Assembly (NCBI GenBank): GCA_031257995.1
Contig: JAIRNN010000131.1
Span: 1 to 6,493, forward strand
DNA length: 6,493 nt
Direction: 5' to 3'
From: Spirochaetaceae bacterium
GTDB lineage: Bacteria; Spirochaetota; Spirochaetia; Treponematales; Breznakiellaceae
Shown: piece after piece, positions 6,059 to 6,493 of the stretch
How the letters are laid out: every line of letters begins with the position of its first letter
Position numbering within the stretch: position 1 is the stretch's first letter
Position numbers and translations under genes: made by a program
The notes under the pieces: model-generated
Database searches by the model: none
Seen by the model: the letters and a program-made list of their open reading frames with translations, nothing else
Told to the model about the DNA's origin: nothing

Positions 6059-6129
6059 TCAAACCTTGCGTTGCGGAACTGGGCAGACCTCTTTTGCGGC
6101 CATCTGTGGCCGGAACGCTTGAGGTTTGA
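6059..6129. repeat. 71-base palindromic element
   Basis: TCAAACCT (6059-6066) and AGGTTTGA (6122-6129) are exact reverse complements. Just inside them GCGTT (6068-6072) pairs with AACGC (6114-6118). In the middle is a perfect 6-bp hairpin, CGGCCA-TCTG-TGGCCG (6097-6112). The left arm overlaps the GTTTCAAACC motif shared with two other gaps. It resembles a REP-like or small palindromic repeat unit, or a structured RNA. There is no T-run, so it is not a standard terminator. It lies upstream of pduL, between pduL and the broken gene at the right edge. Direct repeats of CGGACCGT (6142-6149, 6154-6161) follow it. Confidence 0.5.
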
Positions 6130-6160
6130 TGTAACTCTTTTCGGACCGTGATCCGGACCG

Positions 6161-6493
6161 TTAGCCGGGCTGGGGTGCGGATTTGGAAGCGTTTTGGGCC
6201 GAAACCCGGGTCGTTATCGTCATTCCGGGCGACCTAAGGTTGTCCCAACTCAAGATATAGGCCATCGCCCCCCCGCTATCGGCGTGTTTGCCGACTTGTC
6301 TATCGCCGCCCAGTCAACCATTTCCGCATCCGCTGGCGGCTCCCCATCCAGGATCTCCGACTCGTACCGCTCCCCCAGGGCGAGCGCATTAAAATTGGGC
6401 GGCAAAGAAATTGGCATTGGGGTTGCCTAACAACTTTTCCAGATAATCGCCCGGCCAGCCCATCATTTTGAGTTTATTCCTCGTGCCACGGTT
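6161..6493 (-). pseudogene. Coding remnant split over three frames, cut by the window edge
   Basis: Three minus-strand pieces follow each other. Piece A (6493-6389) is open from the edge and contains MMGWPGDYLEKLLGN, stopping at TAA 6391-6389. Piece B (6417-6250, 55 codons from ATG) contains NALALGERYESEILDG and VDWAAIDKSANTPIA, stopping at TGA. Piece C (6265-6161) starts MAYILSWDNLRSPG. Codon use in A and B is strongly coding-like. Removing one T from a TTTT run (plus-strand AAAA at 6391-6394) fuses A and B smoothly. Adding one G to a seven-G run (plus-strand C7 at 6268-6274) fuses B and C. I do not recognise the protein. It may be a decayed gene, a sequencing artefact at homopolymers, or two overlapping genes: B has its own ATG with a weak AGG eight bases upstream. 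No upstream start or function can be given from this window. Confidence 0.5.

Noticed and set aside
6194..6430. 78-codon plus-strand open frame near the right edge
   Set aside because: Low-complexity Ser/Pro/Arg-rich product. The minus strand of the same stretch has much better coding character.

Overview
The window looks like chromosomal DNA of moderately high GC content from an anaerobic, fermentative bacterium. A spirochaete of the Treponema/Breznakiella type (termite-gut treponemes) is my best guess. It rests on the style of the COG1033-type RND exporter, on a PduL-type phosphotransacylase standing alone, and on spirochaete-like secreted proteins. This is recollection and inference; no rRNA or other marker is present. 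I see no tRNA, rRNA, CRISPR array, recognisable transposase or complete mobile element.

Layout from left to right. (1) Positions 1-30 hold what may be the first ten codons of a gene running off the left edge on the minus strand. It is divergent from a large plus-strand RND/MMPL-type exporter (199-2625, 12 predicted membrane segments). (2) The gap 2626-2759 carries a short degenerate repeat and a good promoter whose start point falls almost on the next ATG. (3) A secreted VanY-type D-alanyl-D-alanine carboxypeptidase (2760-3611) is followed, with a one-base stop/start overlap, by an unrecognised envelope protein (3611-5323). The first ~110 codons of that protein run through C-rich DNA full of inverted repeats. 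The conserved part probably begins at the signal-like segment near 3941. (4) On the minus strand, converging on it, is a compact PduL phosphate acyltransferase (5389-5967) with its own ribosome binding site and promoter. (5) The right end holds a 71-base palindromic element (6059-6129). Beyond it is a minus-strand coding stretch broken over three reading frames (6161-6493) at two homopolymer runs.

The first three plus-strand genes all act at the cell envelope: export across the inner membrane, trimming of peptidoglycan stem peptides, and an unknown membrane-anchored protein. VanY and the unknown protein look like one translationally coupled unit. The RND gene may be separately controlled by the divergent gene at the left edge. 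PduL belongs to fermentative acyl-CoA/acyl-phosphate metabolism and is functionally separate.

The most unusual points are the structured DNA read in frame into the N-terminus of the unknown protein, the broken minus-strand gene at the right edge, and two kinds of short intergenic repeat. I did not find a convincing new multi-gene system.
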